The notes: a model not told the origin generated them from the letters alone. Counted from the first letter of the stretch, positions 31,390 to 42,180 are shown. The stretch: DNA of 64,000 bases from Prorocentrum cordatum (GCA_963575745.1 CAUYUJ010000858.1:315320-379319); one strand, 5' to 3'. Numbers and translations: made by a program.

Positions 31390-32125
31390 CTTTCCTCTTC
31401 GTTCTGGAGGATAAGTAGAGCTACACCGAAGTCTTCAGTGGCAGGGTGCGCATGGTGACCCGCCCCATTTCGTCTCACTCCTCGCACGTTCGTGACGCAT
31501 TGGGAGCTCCACCGAAGGCCCCACTGGCTGGGTTCACACGGTGGCCCGCGCCATTTCGGCACACCCACCACTCGTTTCGTGGCTCCGTAGGCCCCAGTGG
31601 CTGGATTCGCATGGTGACCCACGCCATTTCGGCAGACCCTTCACGTTTCGTGGCTCCCTATGGAGCTCCACCGAAGCGGCCCACGCCCCCCCCGGTGGCT
31701 GGGTTTACACAGTGGCCCGCTCCATGCCGGCTGACCCCTCACAAGTTTCTTGGCCCCACCTTTGGCCTTACCAAAGGCTGTAGTGGTTGGGTTCGCATGG
31801 TGACCCGCCCCGTGTCGGCGCACTCCTCACACGTTTCGTGGCCCCATAGGGAGCTACATCCAAGGCCCCGTAGAGTTCGTTTGGTAACCCGCGCCATTTC
31901 GGCACAACCATCACACGTTTAATGGCCCCGTAGAGAGTTCCACCGAAGGTCACAGCGGCTGGGTTCCAATGGTGCCTCGCCCCATTCTGGCACACGCTTC
32001 GTGGTCACATGGGAAGCTTAACCGAAGGCTCCAGTGGCTTCATTCGCATTATGTCTCGCCCCATTTTGACACACCCGGTACACGTTTCGTAGGAAGTTCA
32101 ACCGAACGCTCCAGTGCCTGTGTTC
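31390..32125 (+). repeat. Fourth cluster of the 90-bp repeat family
   Basis: About eight diverged units with 'cacacgtttcgtggccccat', 'agctccaccgaag' and 'ggctgggttcgcatggtgac'. It is more eroded than the arrays at 6.7 and 8.9 kb. Confidence 0.82.
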
Positions 32126-32129
32126 GCAT

Positions 32130-32720
32130 GGCGTCGGCCCGCCCATCACCCCTCACGGTCCCCCCTCTTACGATTTGAGTCGCGAGAGTGCGTGCGTGAG
32201 TGGGGAACGTAGAGTGCGATCTGACGTTCTTCTGCGAAGCTTTCTGGGGTATTGCAGATCCGTCAGTTTGCTCGTGTGTATCCAACGGTCCTGTTTGTCG
32301 TCGGCACGCGTTTAGAAGCAGGTTCTCTGCCAGGCGAAGTTTTCTCACGGCCCCAGCGTCCGCAAGCGGCCCCCCCCCAGGAGTAGGCCAACGGCGAGCA
32401 CCCTTCGCCCCGATCTCCTCGAGGCGCTGGAGGTCTGGGCTCGGCACTTGTCCGCCGGCCCGAGACCTCGCGACGCTGGCGCGCAGGCGCAGGTGGCGCT
32501 CAAGGGGGGCGTCGGGGGCTCCAACGCCGGGCTCCCGCGCGCTCCGCGCCCCTTCGCGAGGCGCCGCCGCCTGCCCTGCCTCCCTCCGCCGATCCCCCGC
32601 TGCCCTCGGCCACGCCCTCCCTCGGCCCGCGTGCTGGCCAGTGCTCTTCGCACCCCGCGCCCGAGCCCGAGCCCGAGCCCGAGTTCGAGCCCACAGGCGC
32701 CCGCGAGGCCGCGAGGTTAC
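32130..32720. other. GC-rich sequence with no supported gene
   Basis: Open frames exist in several phases on both strands, which is usual for GC-rich DNA. None shows a domain. 'gcccgagcccgagcccgag' at 32,660-32,685 is a short hexamer repeat. Confidence 0.4.
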
Positions 32721-32721
32721 C

Positions 32722-32870
32722 GAGGGCGCGAAGATATTCGCGGTTCGCGCTTCGCGGTTCGGCTCCAGTTCCTCCTCCTCCTCCTCCTCCTCCTCCTCCT
32801 CCTCCTCCCTTGGGTGGCGGCACGAGAGCGCGAAGTTACTCGCGCTTCGCGCTTCGCGCAGTGCGAAGCC
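32722..32870. repeat. Two self-complementary GCGCGAAG..TTCGCG blocks around (CTC)n
   Basis: 'gcgcgaagatattcgcggtt' and 'gcgcgaagttactcgcgctt' flank a (CTC)n tract at 32,771-32,805. CGCGAA pairs with TTCGCG inside the first block. Confidence 0.6.
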
Positions 32871-33204
32871 CAAAGTTAGACGCCCTGGGTGCCAGAGTGA
32901 TGTTGGTAATCTTGGGGCTTCCTGGGCGGCCGAAAGATCACCACCAACAACAGACTATAGGATCATCTTCCCCCGGTGGAGGCAAACCCGTGTGCTGGTG
33001 TCGGCGCCCCCTGTCCAAGCTTCAACACTCCGCGTGCTCCCTCGGTCCAGGCCCTTTCGGCGGGCGGGCGACCGGACGGGTTCGGCCCGAATATGTAAAG
33101 CGGGAGCCGGGCCCGTTCGGCGGCCTAACGGGCTCATGCCCAGACCCGTCCGGCGGGAACGGGCTCGGATACCAAAAGGACTCAGAAGGGAACCCTCGAA
33201 CCGT

Positions 33205-33206
33205 GG

Positions 33207-33265
<59 letters not shown>

Positions 33266-33304
33266 GTTCGTTGTCGTTCGTTGTCGTCGTCGTCGTCGTC
33301 GTCT

Positions 33305-33338
<34 letters not shown>

Positions 33339-33363
33339 GGTCGTCGTCGTCGTTCGTTCGTTA

Positions 33364-33449
<86 letters not shown>

Positions 33450-33450
33450 C
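33205..33450 (+). repeat. (GTC)n microsatellite
   Basis: Nearly uninterrupted GTC/CGT triplets. Confidence 0.95.
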
Positions 33451-33775
33451 GCCGCAACGCTTTCTCCCCTCCGCCGCGTGCTTTGGGGCTCGGAGGAACG
33501 GGGGAGGCGGCTGGGGGGAAGATGATGAGAGGCGGAGTGCGACTGATGTTGTTGTAAGTTTTCCTCTTTGCGGGGTGTCTCCAGATGCTCCCGAAGGCTG
33601 TCGTGGAGACCTCTAGAGGCCTTAGGGGGACCTCTGTGGTTCTCTGGAGACTTCAGTGGATTTTGACTGGATCTCCATTGAATTCCACAGAACTCAAGAG
33701 TAGGAGGAGGGGAGGGATATGGAGATGGGGAGGGGGAGGGGGAAAGGGAAGGCGGGGGAGTGAGGAAGAGCGATG

Positions 33776-33875
33776 AGGGGAGGAGGAGGAGGAGGAGGAG
33801 GAGGAGGAGGAGGAGGAGGAGGAGGAGGAGGAGGAGGAGGAGGAGGAGGAGGAGGAGGAGGAGGAGGAGGAGGAT
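33776..33875 (+). repeat. (GGA)n microsatellite
   Basis: Almost perfect 'ggaggaggaggaggagga' run of about 95 bp. Confidence 0.95.
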
Positions 33876-34059
33876 TATGAGGACGATGAGGGAACATGCG
33901 GAGGTCGAGTGGGGCGAGGCCGCCGCCGCCGCTCGACCGACGCCACCGTCCTCCTCGGATGGGACGTGTGTACCGCTCGTCCGAAGTGGGCATCCGGTAC
34001 ACCACGACCGTGCCTGGCCAGGGCCGTGCGGGGCCCTGGCACGGTGTGCTCGCCTTCCT

Positions 34060-34215
34060 CTCTGCGGCGCCCACGGACCGCCTCCACGGGCCGCCTCCGT
34101 GGGCCACCTCCAGGATGCCGCGTGATCTCCACGGCCCGGGCCACCTCCAGGATGCCGCCGCCTGGACGGGCCGCCTCCACGGGTCGCTTCCACGGGCCGC
34201 CTCTCTGCGGCATCC
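34060..34215 (+). repeat. Short GC-rich tandem repeat
   Basis: 'cacgggccgcctccgtgggc' and 'cacctccaggatgccgc' recur two to four times. Confidence 0.6.
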
Positions 34216-34291
34216 ACGGGTTTTTGCCTGGTCTTGTTTTGGTTCTCTGATCATCTCGGACACGCGCGCAAGGGGGCATGGGGGAGGGGGC

Positions 34292-34392
34292 AGGCTTCTT
34301 AGAAACGCCCCTGCTTCTTAGAAGGCTCGGGCCCTATCTGTAGATGTAGGGGTGGCGCCTCTCTAAGAGGCAGCCTCCTTCTAAGAAGCCTT
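34292..34392. repeat. Small palindromic element (~100 bp)
   Basis: 'ggcttcttagaaacgcccct' at the left and 'ccttctaagaagcc' at the right are inverted. An extra internal 'gcttcttagaaggc' lies near the left end. The size and inverted ends are those of a MITE-like or foldback element. Confidence 0.55.
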
Positions 34393-34649
34393 CCTCCCTT
34401 TACACCCTACCCTCTTGTGCGCGCCGCCAGCCCCTGGCCGAGTATACTCAGGTTTCGTTCTTCTTACTTTTGTTGTTGGTTTGTTTCGATGCAAACCGTA
34501 GGCCCCAGAGGTCTTGACCACTTCCCACGGGACCGTTTTTCGTCCTGGATTCATTGTTGATTGCCCCAGAGTCCAGAAACGGCCCCCAGAGGCCGAACCC
34601 CCAGGGAAACGCCCAGTCTGAATTCAGTTCGCCCGAAGTCTAGGTCCCC

Positions 34650-34795
34650 TAGATGGGGTCAGAGTAGAAGGGGTCGGAGGATCGCGCTGCATCGCCGATG
34701 CATCTGCGTTGCGCCTCGGTGTGGAGCCCGATCTTCTTCACGCCGGCGTCGGCAATCGTCCGACCCCATCTACTCGGATCCCACCTGTCGAAGAG
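34650..34795. mobile_element. MITE-like element, copy A
   Basis: The left end 'agatggggtcagagtagaag' and the right end 'ccgaccccatctactcggat' are related inverted sequences. The interior 'gatcgcgctgcatcgccgat' matches the element at 63,258-63,443. This copy is shorter and more diverged. Confidence 0.6.
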
Positions 34796-34818
34796 GAAAC
34801 ATCGACATAAACAGAAAC

Positions 34819-34955
34819 TTTCGGAGCTCCGCGCAGATCTCTTGGATCGGCGCCGGGCCTCCCTGACGGCGCCTCCAGCGCCGCCCCTGGCGCGCTCCGA
34901 GCGCCAGGGGAGCGAGTTCAGTGCCGATCCAAGAGATCTGCGCGGAGCTCCGAAG
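34819..34955. repeat. Perfect 30-bp inverted repeat (cruciform-capable)
   Basis: 'tcggagctccgcgcagatct' plus 'cttggatcggc' (34,821-34,851) is exactly reversed at 34,923-34,954 ('gccgatccaagagatctgcg', then 'cggagctccga'). The ~70-nt loop has its own hairpin pairing CCCCTGGCGC with GCGCCAGGGG. Confidence 0.85.
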
Positions 34956-35189
34956 GTTTACGCTCGTGCTGTCTTGTTCCTCGAATCTGGGAGGCCTCTG
35001 CGAAGTCGGCCGATCGCTGACGCCGGCGATGCCACCTGCGCCTTCAGGCATGAGCCCCGCCCCTGGCGCCACTGCGGCTGGGCAGGCCGCGGGCGCCCCG
35101 CCGGCGCCCGACGCCGAGGACCGCGCGGCACGCGTGGCGCGCTGCGCCGCTGGCTGCCGACACTGTCGGCGCTGGCGGCGCTGGCGCGT

Positions 35190-35311
35190 TCGCCGTCGTC
35201 GTCGTCGCCGTCGCCGCCGCCGTCGCCGTCGCCGCCGTGGCTTTTGTGGTGGCCGTCGTGGTCGTCGTCGTGGTCGTCGTGGTGATGGTGGCGGTGGTGG
35301 TGGAGGTCGTT

Positions 35312-35365
<54 letters not shown>

Positions 35366-35394
35366 TGTCGTCGTTGTCCTTGTCGCCGTCGTCG

Positions 35395-35441
<47 letters not shown>

Positions 35442-35447
35442 GTCGTC

Positions 35448-35486
<39 letters not shown>

Positions 35487-35580
35487 GCCGCCGCTGGCGT
35501 CGGTGTCGTCGTCGCCGACGTCTTTCCGCCGCCGCCGCCGTCGTGGCCGTCGTCGTTGTTTTCGCCGCCGTCGTCGCCAT
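35190..35580 (+). repeat. (GTC)n/(CGC)n imperfect microsatellite
   Basis: Long runs of GTC with CGC and GGT interruptions. Asp-, Arg- and Val-rich frames are repeat translations. Confidence 0.92.
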
Positions 35581-35838
35581 CCTTCCCGGGTGCGCGGGTG
35601 CGCGAAGGAGGCCGCCCTGCTGGCTGGGCCCGCGACCCCACTTGGCGCCGGCGGCCAGGCGCGTGCGCATCGCATGACGGGTGCCCCCCGCAGCAGGGTG
35701 CCATTAAGGAAGGGGGGTCCCGAAGGAGACGGGTCCGCCCCCGGGGTCAGCTCAGCCAGCTTCTCATTCCAGGCTGTTTTGTTGGCCTGGAGGGCCCCAG
35801 GTGCTTGGAAACGGCGAAACACCTCCAGGACCCTTTTC

Positions 35839-35887
35839 GTAAGTGCGCGCGCGTGTGTGTGTGTGTGTGTGTGTGTGTGCCTGCCAG
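35839..35887 (+). other. Possible 49-nt intron made of (GT)n
   Basis: 'ttttcGTAAGTgcgcgcg' is followed by (GT)n and ends in 'gcctgccAG|gccttcg'. The donor is a perfect GTAAGT consensus and the acceptor has CCAG|G. A second acceptor-like 'cttctcattccAG|gctg' lies at 35,771. The flanking open frames are not recognised; the minus strand here also has a protein-like stretch (LEVFRRFQAPGALQANKTAW), so strand is uncertain. Confidence 0.35.
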
Positions 35888-36284
35888 GCCTTCGTGACCT
35901 CCTTGCTCCTCCGCTCCTTGTGCCCTTTCGCTGGCGTTGGTCGGCCTTGGCACCCGCGCACCGTACGGTGTGCCCCCCCCCCCCCACCCCGCCACTTTGG
36001 GCTTCGAGGTCGGTGTTGGTCTTCTTGACGCTCCACGCTGCTTATTCGCTCTCCCCATCAATCAGTCCCGGGATGGTGTATGGTTCTTCCACCGCGCCGT
36101 AGTCTCGTCCTTCGACCGCTTCACCTGCTATCCACGCTCGGATGACTTATGGCCGCAGGCCGCTGCGGGTGCCCAGCCAGTCTCTGAGAGCTTAGGCGTT
36201 CCTGGTCTCGCACGCGCGTTCGCTGCTTGACGACCTTCTCCGCCCTGTCGCCGAACGCAGGGCCGCGACGCCAAAAAATGTGTG

Positions 36285-36287
36285 TGC

Positions 36288-36327
<40 letters not shown>

Positions 36328-36335
36328 AAAGAGAG
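36285..36335 (+). repeat. (GA)n microsatellite
   Basis: 'gagagagagagagagagaga' followed by an A run. Confidence 0.95.
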
Positions 36336-36489
36336 AGGAAAACTCAGTGTGTGTAATGTACCGTAGCCTCTGGCTCAAGCTGACTGGCTCGAGGGAGCCA
36401 AGCTGGCTTGCCGCAAATAGGGCGTGCGCCCCCCTGCCCGCTGGAGGCTTGTATGGAACCGGGAGGGCCACCACTGCGGGCCTCCCCCT

Positions 36490-37270
36490 CCTCGCTCCCC
36501 GCGCCGTGGGCGATGGAGACTGCCGCGGCGCGGCGGCGGCGGCGGCAGCGCCGCAACGCTGCCGCCCGCGCCGTGGAGGCGGCTGCCAGTGGCGCTCCTG
36601 GCGCTGTGGCGGCCCCCGCGCCCGCCATTCGGCGCACCTCTGGAGGCGCTGGTCCCGCTGGCGCCTTCGGCGCCCCTCGCCGCGGCGCCTTGCGCTGCTG
36701 GCGTCCGCGCCGCCGCCCGCGCGGCCGCCCGCGCGGCCGCCGTGGCGGCTTTCGCTCCGCTGCCGCTGGCGGCTCCGCTGGGCCCGCTGTTGCCGCTGCT
36801 GCTGCCACTGTGGCCGGGGCGGCTTGGGCGCGGCAGCGACAGGCCCACTGTTGGCCGCTGCAGCCTGCAGCGACGGGCTGGCGGCCCCCCCCAGGTTTTC
36901 GGGTGCGCCGTGGAGCGCAGGGGCCGCTAAGGCTGCGGCTGGCGCCGCTGCGCGGCTGGACGCTGCCCGGACGCAGCTCCGGGACACGGCCGCGCGCCTG
37001 GCGGATACCGAGCGCCTGGCGGAGGCCGTGCGCTTGGCCAGGCTGGTGGCCGCGCGCCTTGCTGACGCACGCGGGGTGGAAGTCGGGGCGCCGCTGCGCG
37101 TGGCCGAAGCTGGCGTGGACGAGCTGCGGCCGCGGCTGGACGCGGCCCGGGAGCAGCTGCAGGGGGTGGGCTGCAGGCAGCCGGGGGCGGACGAGGGCGC
37201 GGGCGACGACGCGGAGACGGACGAGCTGAAGGACGCGGAGGAGGGCTCGGAGGACGGGCGTGGAGGATGA
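36490..37270 (+). other. Ala/Arg-rich open frame of uncertain status
   Basis: A 347-codon frame (36,227-37,270) ends in a helix-forming stretch: LDAARTQLRDTAARLADTER, LAEAVRLARLVAARLADARG. It resembles a coiled coil and is followed by acidic sequence. Just after it, 'gaaggacgag|GTGTGTGTG' (37,361) and 'gtgcgttccAG|gcatcc' (37,469) could be intron ends around a (GT)n tract. GC-rich DNA gives long chance frames, and the opposite strand is open too. I list it as a candidate only. Confidence 0.22.
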
Positions 37271-37360
37271 GGGCGTGGAGGGCGTGGAGGACGTGGAGGA
37301 CGATGGCGGGCTTGAGATTGTGGAGGTGGAGGTGGAAGTCGCCGGGGAGTTGAAGGACGA

Positions 37361-37392
37361 GGTGTGTGTGTTTGTGTGTGTGTGTTTGTTTG

Positions 37393-37426
<34 letters not shown>

Positions 37427-37469
37427 AGTGTGTGTGTGTGTGTGTGTGCGTGTGTGCGTGCGTTCCAGG
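37361..37469 (+). repeat. (GT)n/(GTTT)n microsatellite
   Basis: 'gtgtgtgtttgtgtgtgtgt' tract with GT and CAG at its edges. Confidence 0.9.
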
Positions 37470-40160
37470 CATCCTGGCGCCGCTGCGCGTCCTGGAGAGC
37501 CCTCGTTTCCGCGGCCGGCTCTCCGACGCGTCGGAGGGGGGGCGATCCCGCGACCGCTGCCACTCTTGGATGCTCCTTGTCGCCATGGCTGGAAAGCGGA
37601 ACCCAGCGGCGCGATCGTGAGCAGCGCGGCGAACTCCAGCCGCAGCATCGTGTGCAGCGCGACGGACTCTCGTAGGCCGCGTCGTCACACTTGGCTAGCC
37701 AAAAAACACGTCGGCTCCACCCGGAGCTGGCGTGGGCGCGGGCCCCAGGGGTTGCGGCGATTGGTGCCCCCAGGGACTTCCCCTTTGCGAGCCCCAGCCT
37801 GCTCTTCCTGCCTCCCGGCGCGCAACTTTCAATGTGCCCCTGCCGCGCTTCAACGACTTGCCGCGATCAGTGACGTCCCCAGTGAATCGCGGACCGGCCC
37901 GCCTGGAAGTGAAGGTCACGCCCTGGCGAGGCCCGGCCGCCCAGGGTCGGGGGGGGGCCGCGATCGAATTTGGTGCCGCTGCCCGTTCTGGAGAGCCCTC
38001 GTCGCCGCGGCTGGACATTCGGAGGGTCGGAGAATCTCGGGGGGGGGGGGCGGAGGTGGGGGCGATCCTGGCACCGCTGTGCGTCCTGGGGATTCCTCGT
38101 CGCCGCGGCCTCTCCGACGCGTCGGGAGGGGGGTCGACCCAGCGACCGCTGCCACCCCGGAGACCCCTCGTCGCCGCGGCCAGAAAGCGGGAACCAGCGG
38201 CGCAACCGTGAGCGGCGCTTTGAAATTCGGCCGCAGCATCGCCAGCAGCGCGGCGGACCCCGGCAGCTCAGTCGCGTCGCCCCGCTCGCCGCAAAGCACG
38301 TGCGGCTCCACCCGGAGCTGACGCGGGCGCGAACCCCATATCTGGGGCGGTGGCCTGGGAGATCCTGGCGCTTCTGGGCGTCCTGGGGAGACGTTGTCGC
38401 CGCGGCTGGCTCTCCGGCGCGTCGGAGGGTGGGTCGATCTCGCGACCGTCGACCCCCCCGATGATCCCCCCCTACTCCAGCGGCCGCCACCCAGTGGCTG
38501 CTGCGGGCTACTGGGGGGCACGGCGATTTTACGCGAGTTTCCTTTCGCGGTTAGTGGTGGCTTGCCTCGCGAGAGTGGCCCGCCTGAGGCTGGACTGGCT
38601 GATGCTGGCGCGGATGCGAGCCGCGCGCCTAGATCCTCCGCCGCCGAGCCCAGGGGCGATCCAGAGACTGCGCGCCACGTGCCCCCTGGTGCTCCCCGGG
38701 CCCCCCCCCTCATGCGGCCCCTGGCCCGCCCCCCCCGCGCTGGGGCGTTCCCCGCCCAGGGCTCGCTGCGGGTTGCCGGGGGAACGCGGCATCATCTTGT
38801 ATCTTCCTGCCAGGGCTACTTGCGCGCGTGGGGTGTGCGAGACCGGGGGTGCGGGGGGTGGGGTTGGGGGGGGGGCAGTGGGCGCCGCCTGGGGCCGGAC
38901 TGGATGGGCCGCGACGGCCGGGCCATGCGAAGGAGGTGTGCCTCGGGCTTAGACCTGGCGCCTGGCGCCGCTGGGGGGGCGGGGGGGGGCCGGCGTCGCC
39001 TCGGCTGGGCCCGGCTCGCCCAGATGTGGGCCTAGTGGGGGCGCCGAACCAGGAGCGGTTTTGTGCGAGGTATGCGGTTCAGCCGGCGCGCGATACGCCC
39101 GCGGGGTCGGGTCTGCTCCCGGCGGCCCCAGTCGCGCAGGTGAAGGCAGCGTGCAGCAGCAGTTAGAGCTGCGTGCGCCAGCAGGCAGTGGGGCAGGGCC
39201 GCGGGAACGACCGATGCCCCTGGCTCGACCGCAGACGTCGCCGCCGACGCGCTGGGCTCGGACTGCCAGGTTCGCGCAATTCTCCCCAGCGCGGCCGTCT
39301 GCGCAGTGGCCGCGCGGCCGCCGCCGCCCGGCGAATCTCAGGCTGCAGCTGCGCCCGGTGGCCGGGGAGCTGGGCCCGCGGGCCGGCGCGGCACCGCCGC
39401 CCCGGGAGGAGGCGGGCAGAACGGTGGACAGAGCTGCTCTCCGTCGCCCGGTCAGCCAAGGCCCCTTCGCTCCGATTTGCCCGCCCTCCCCCGACAACTG
39501 TTCGGGCTGCGCCCGTCCGCCGAGGGGCGGCGACGGCGCTCCTGAGGGAGGCGGCCTCGTGGCGGCCCTAGGCCGAGACGATTGCGACGGCGACGGCGCT
39601 GATCCTCCACCTGGCTCGCCCGGTTCCCCCGGGCCATGGCGGCCCTTGCCCAGGGGGCGGCGGGGCCCCAGGGGGCCGGCGAAGCCCTCGCGCAAGATGT
39701 GGCCGCGCTCGAGTGCCGTGCTTAGTCCGCCTGGGGGGGAGGGCGGTGGGCGCCTGGGCGGGCTTGCGGGTGGCGGGGATTCTTTGGGAGGTGGGGGGTG
39801 CTGGGCTAGTGGGGGAAGGGGGGTTCTGGCGCCGCCGCGCGTCCTGGAGAGCCCTCGTCGCCGCGGCCGGCCTCTTTGGGCGCCCTGGAAGGGGTGGGCC
39901 CTTCGACTGCTGCTCGTCCTGCAGGGCTCTCGTCGCCTCGGCCAGAAGGCGGGGCCTGGGCGCTGAGCCGTGGGCAGCGGGACAGGTGCCGGCGGCGCTG
40001 TCGGGGGCAGGGCGACGGACTCCTGCTGCGCGACCGCGAGCAGGGGGACGTACTCCAGCAGCAGCATTGCGAACGACCCGAAGAACCTCGGCAGTTCGAC
40101 CTTGCGCAACGCGCCGGACTCCAGCAGCGCGACAGTGGGCGGTCAGACGAACGCCAGCGC
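37470..40160. repeat. GC-rich dispersed family around CTGGAGAGCCCTCGTCGCCG
   Basis: A ~100-bp block beginning 'ctggcgccgctgcgcgtcct', then 'ggagagccctcgtcgccgcg', and often 'tctccgacgcgtcgg', occurs at about 37,475, 37,970, 38,070, 38,365 and 39,828. Three copies are followed by related ~150-bp sequence ('cagaaagcgggaaccagcgg', 'cgcaaccgtgagc') at about 37,590, 38,178 and 39,945. On the minus strand the third encodes a hydrophobic peptide (FGSFAMLLLEYVPLLAVAQQ), and the second a related LLAMLRPNFKAPLTVAPL. This could be a degraded tandem gene family with repeated intron sequence, or just a GC-rich satellite. Confidence 0.55.
38470..39820. other. GC-rich sequence with no supported gene
   Basis: Open frames in every phase, poly-G and poly-C runs (for example 38,868-38,878), and no domain. 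Confidence 0.4.
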
Positions 40161-40222
40161 TGCAATCGCGAGCGGCAGGACGGACTCTGCCGGGCAGATC
40201 AAGCTGACGACGACGACGCCGA
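40150..40222 (-). other. Possible transmembrane-coding remnant
   Basis: The minus strand reads VVVSLICPAESVLPLAIAAL then AFV and a TGA. On the other side of the stop lies the hydrophobic peptide of the GC-rich family. It may be a membrane protein fragment. Weak support. Confidence 0.2.
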
Positions 40223-40579
40223 GGCCAACGCGCCTGGACCCAATGCCCCATCCGACGCCGCTGCCTCCGACCAGCCCTGCCCTCCTTCCGACTCCCCTCT
40301 CGACGGCGCCCTGACCAGCGACGCCTTCTCCGACCGGCCGCCGCCCCCGCCCGCCCCCCGCCCGCCGTCCGGGGCGTTGCGTGGCGTCCGTCCTTGCAGC
40401 CCGCCAGGTCATTGGCGTGGGCCGGCGACCTGGTCGCCCACAGGCATCCGTGCGTGAACCCGCCGCCTGCCCTTGAGGCTCCTCGCTCTGCCCCGTGCGG
40501 CGACGGCCGGTGGCGGCCCCGGCGCCGCGGGCTGCTCCGGCGCCAGCCCGCGAGGGGCTTCCGTCTGCGCGGCCCAAGT

Positions 40580-40849
40580 TCTTTCCTGCTGCTCGTCAAG
40601 AACACCTGGACCGCGTTGCCAGACGCCCGCGCCCAATTGGGCTCGTTCTCCTCGGACTGCGGGAAGAAGGTCAATGGGCGGGTGCGTCTTGAGGATGTCC
40701 CCGCGTGCGTCCTGCTCGACTTCCTCTGTTCGAACGGGGCCCCGGTGGACTGGGTTCGGAGGATGCAGCAGATAGGTGGTGAAATTGGGTCGGCCCGGCA
40801 TGGGTTTTGCGCTCCGCGCGGCGATGGCGCCCGACATCGTGCCCACTGA
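40580..40849 (+). other. Possible coding exon, unrecognised
   Basis: FLLLVKNTWTALPDARAQLG, VNGRVRLEDVPACVLLDFLC and VDWVRRMQQIGGEIG read like a folded protein and are not repetitive. No family recognised. The opposite strand is also open. Confidence 0.22.
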
Positions 40850-40990
40850 TTTTTGCATTGCGTCGGCAACACGATGATTTTAATGCCAAACCGATGTTTT
40901 GAAGATCCCAGATGATATTTTTCTCAACGCATTGAATTTCAAACAGCGCCATTGATTGTCAGAGTCAACCCATTGAATCTTGATACCGGC
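40850..40990 (+). repeat. AT-richer tract with a degenerate CATTGA(A/T)T motif
   Basis: 'gcattgaatttc', 'ccattgattgtc', 'cccattgaatct' and 'cccaatgaattc' recur every ~18-22 bp just left of the inverted-end element. Much less GC-rich than the surroundings. Confidence 0.45.
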
Positions 40991-41004
40991 CCAATGAATT
41001 CTTT

Positions 41005-42180
41005 ACGCTTCGCGTATCCCCACCAGCCCATCTCAAAACAGCAACTCTTGCGAAGCATGCCGACAGTCGTGTTTGTCAGGCGTTTTTCCGCCTGCCCCCG
41101 CATATCTCCCCTGTTCCTCCTTCCTCCCGCCTTGTTGTACATCCTCCTTGTGGTGGGAGCGGGAGAAGGACGAGGCGGAGGAGGAGGGAGAGAAAGCGCT
41201 CCTCGTGGTTTGAGTCGTTTGGGGTTTCTCGTCCTGGTGCGAGTCGTTCGGGCCCTTCTTCCTGGTGTGAGTCGTTCGGGCTCTTCGTGGTGTGAGTCGT
41301 TCGGGCTCTTCGTCCTGGTATGAGTCGTTCGGGCTGCTCGTGGTGTGAGTTGTTCGGGCCCCTCGTCCTGGTGTGAGTCGTTCGGGCCCCTCCTCCTGGT
41401 GTGACTCGTTCGGGCTCCTCGTGGTGGGAGTCGTTCGGGGCCCTCGTCGTGGTGTGAGTCGTTCGGGCTCCTCGTGGTGTGAGTCGTTCGGGCGCCTCGT
41501 CCTGGTGTGAGTCGTTCGGGCCCCTCCTTCTGGTGTGAGTCGTTCGGGCTCTTCGTGGCGTGAGTCGTTCGGGCCCCTCGTCCTGGTGTGAGTCGTTCGG
41601 GCTCCTCGTGGCGTGAGGCGTTCGGGCACCTCGTCCCCTTTTGGGGCGTCTTGGGGGCCTCTTGGCGGCCCCAGGGGGCCTCTTGGGGGCCTCTTGGAGC
41701 CTCTGGGGCCTCTTGGGGGCCTCTTGGGGGCCTCTTGGGGGCCTCTTGGGGGCCTCGTGGGGCCTCTGGGGGCCTCTTGGGGGCCTCTTGGGGACCTCTT
41801 GGGGGCCTCTTGGGGCCTCTTGGGGGCCTCTTGGGGGCCTCTTGGAGGCCTCTTGGGAGGCTCCTGGGGGCCTCTTGGGGCCATCTGGCCTCTTGCGACC
41901 TCCTCTGAAGCGCAAAGGAGCGCTGCCCTGCTATGAAGGAAGATGAGCGCGGCCCCCTCAGAAGGCCAAAATGGGGCCAAAAATGTTTTTACTTCAACGA
42001 CGAGTTCAGGCGCCAAACTCCCTCCCCCCCCTCGGGGCCAGAATCCTCGTGAGGGTCATCGTTTTTTGGCCCTCCCAGGAGTCGAAAAAGACTCCCCTGA
42101 CGACCCGCGGCCCGCCCTCTCCAGGCCCAGGGGGAGGGGGTAGGGGGAGGGGCCACTCACGCCAAAGGGCTGGTGGGATT
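41005..42180. mobile_element. ~1.2-kb inverted-end element, copy A
   Basis: The left end 'tatccccaccagccc' (41,016-41,030) is inverted at the right end 'gggctggtgggat' (42,167-42,179), with one extra C on the left. Inside, in order: a pyrimidine/purine leader ('catcctccttgtggtgggag'), a ~20-30-bp tandem array of 'gtgtgagtcgttcgggc' (41,210-41,620), a CCTCTTGGGGG minisatellite (41,640-41,890), then conserved 'ccagaatcctcgtgagggtc' and 'tcccaggagtcgaaaaagac'. It has no ORF with a domain. This is the pattern of a non-autonomous DNA transposon, with copies B (49.95 kb) and C (47.3 kb). Confidence 0.65.

Noticed and set aside
34770-36102. Long Arg/Asp/Ser/Val-rich frames over (GTC)n
   Set aside because: Direct translations of the microsatellite in each phase.
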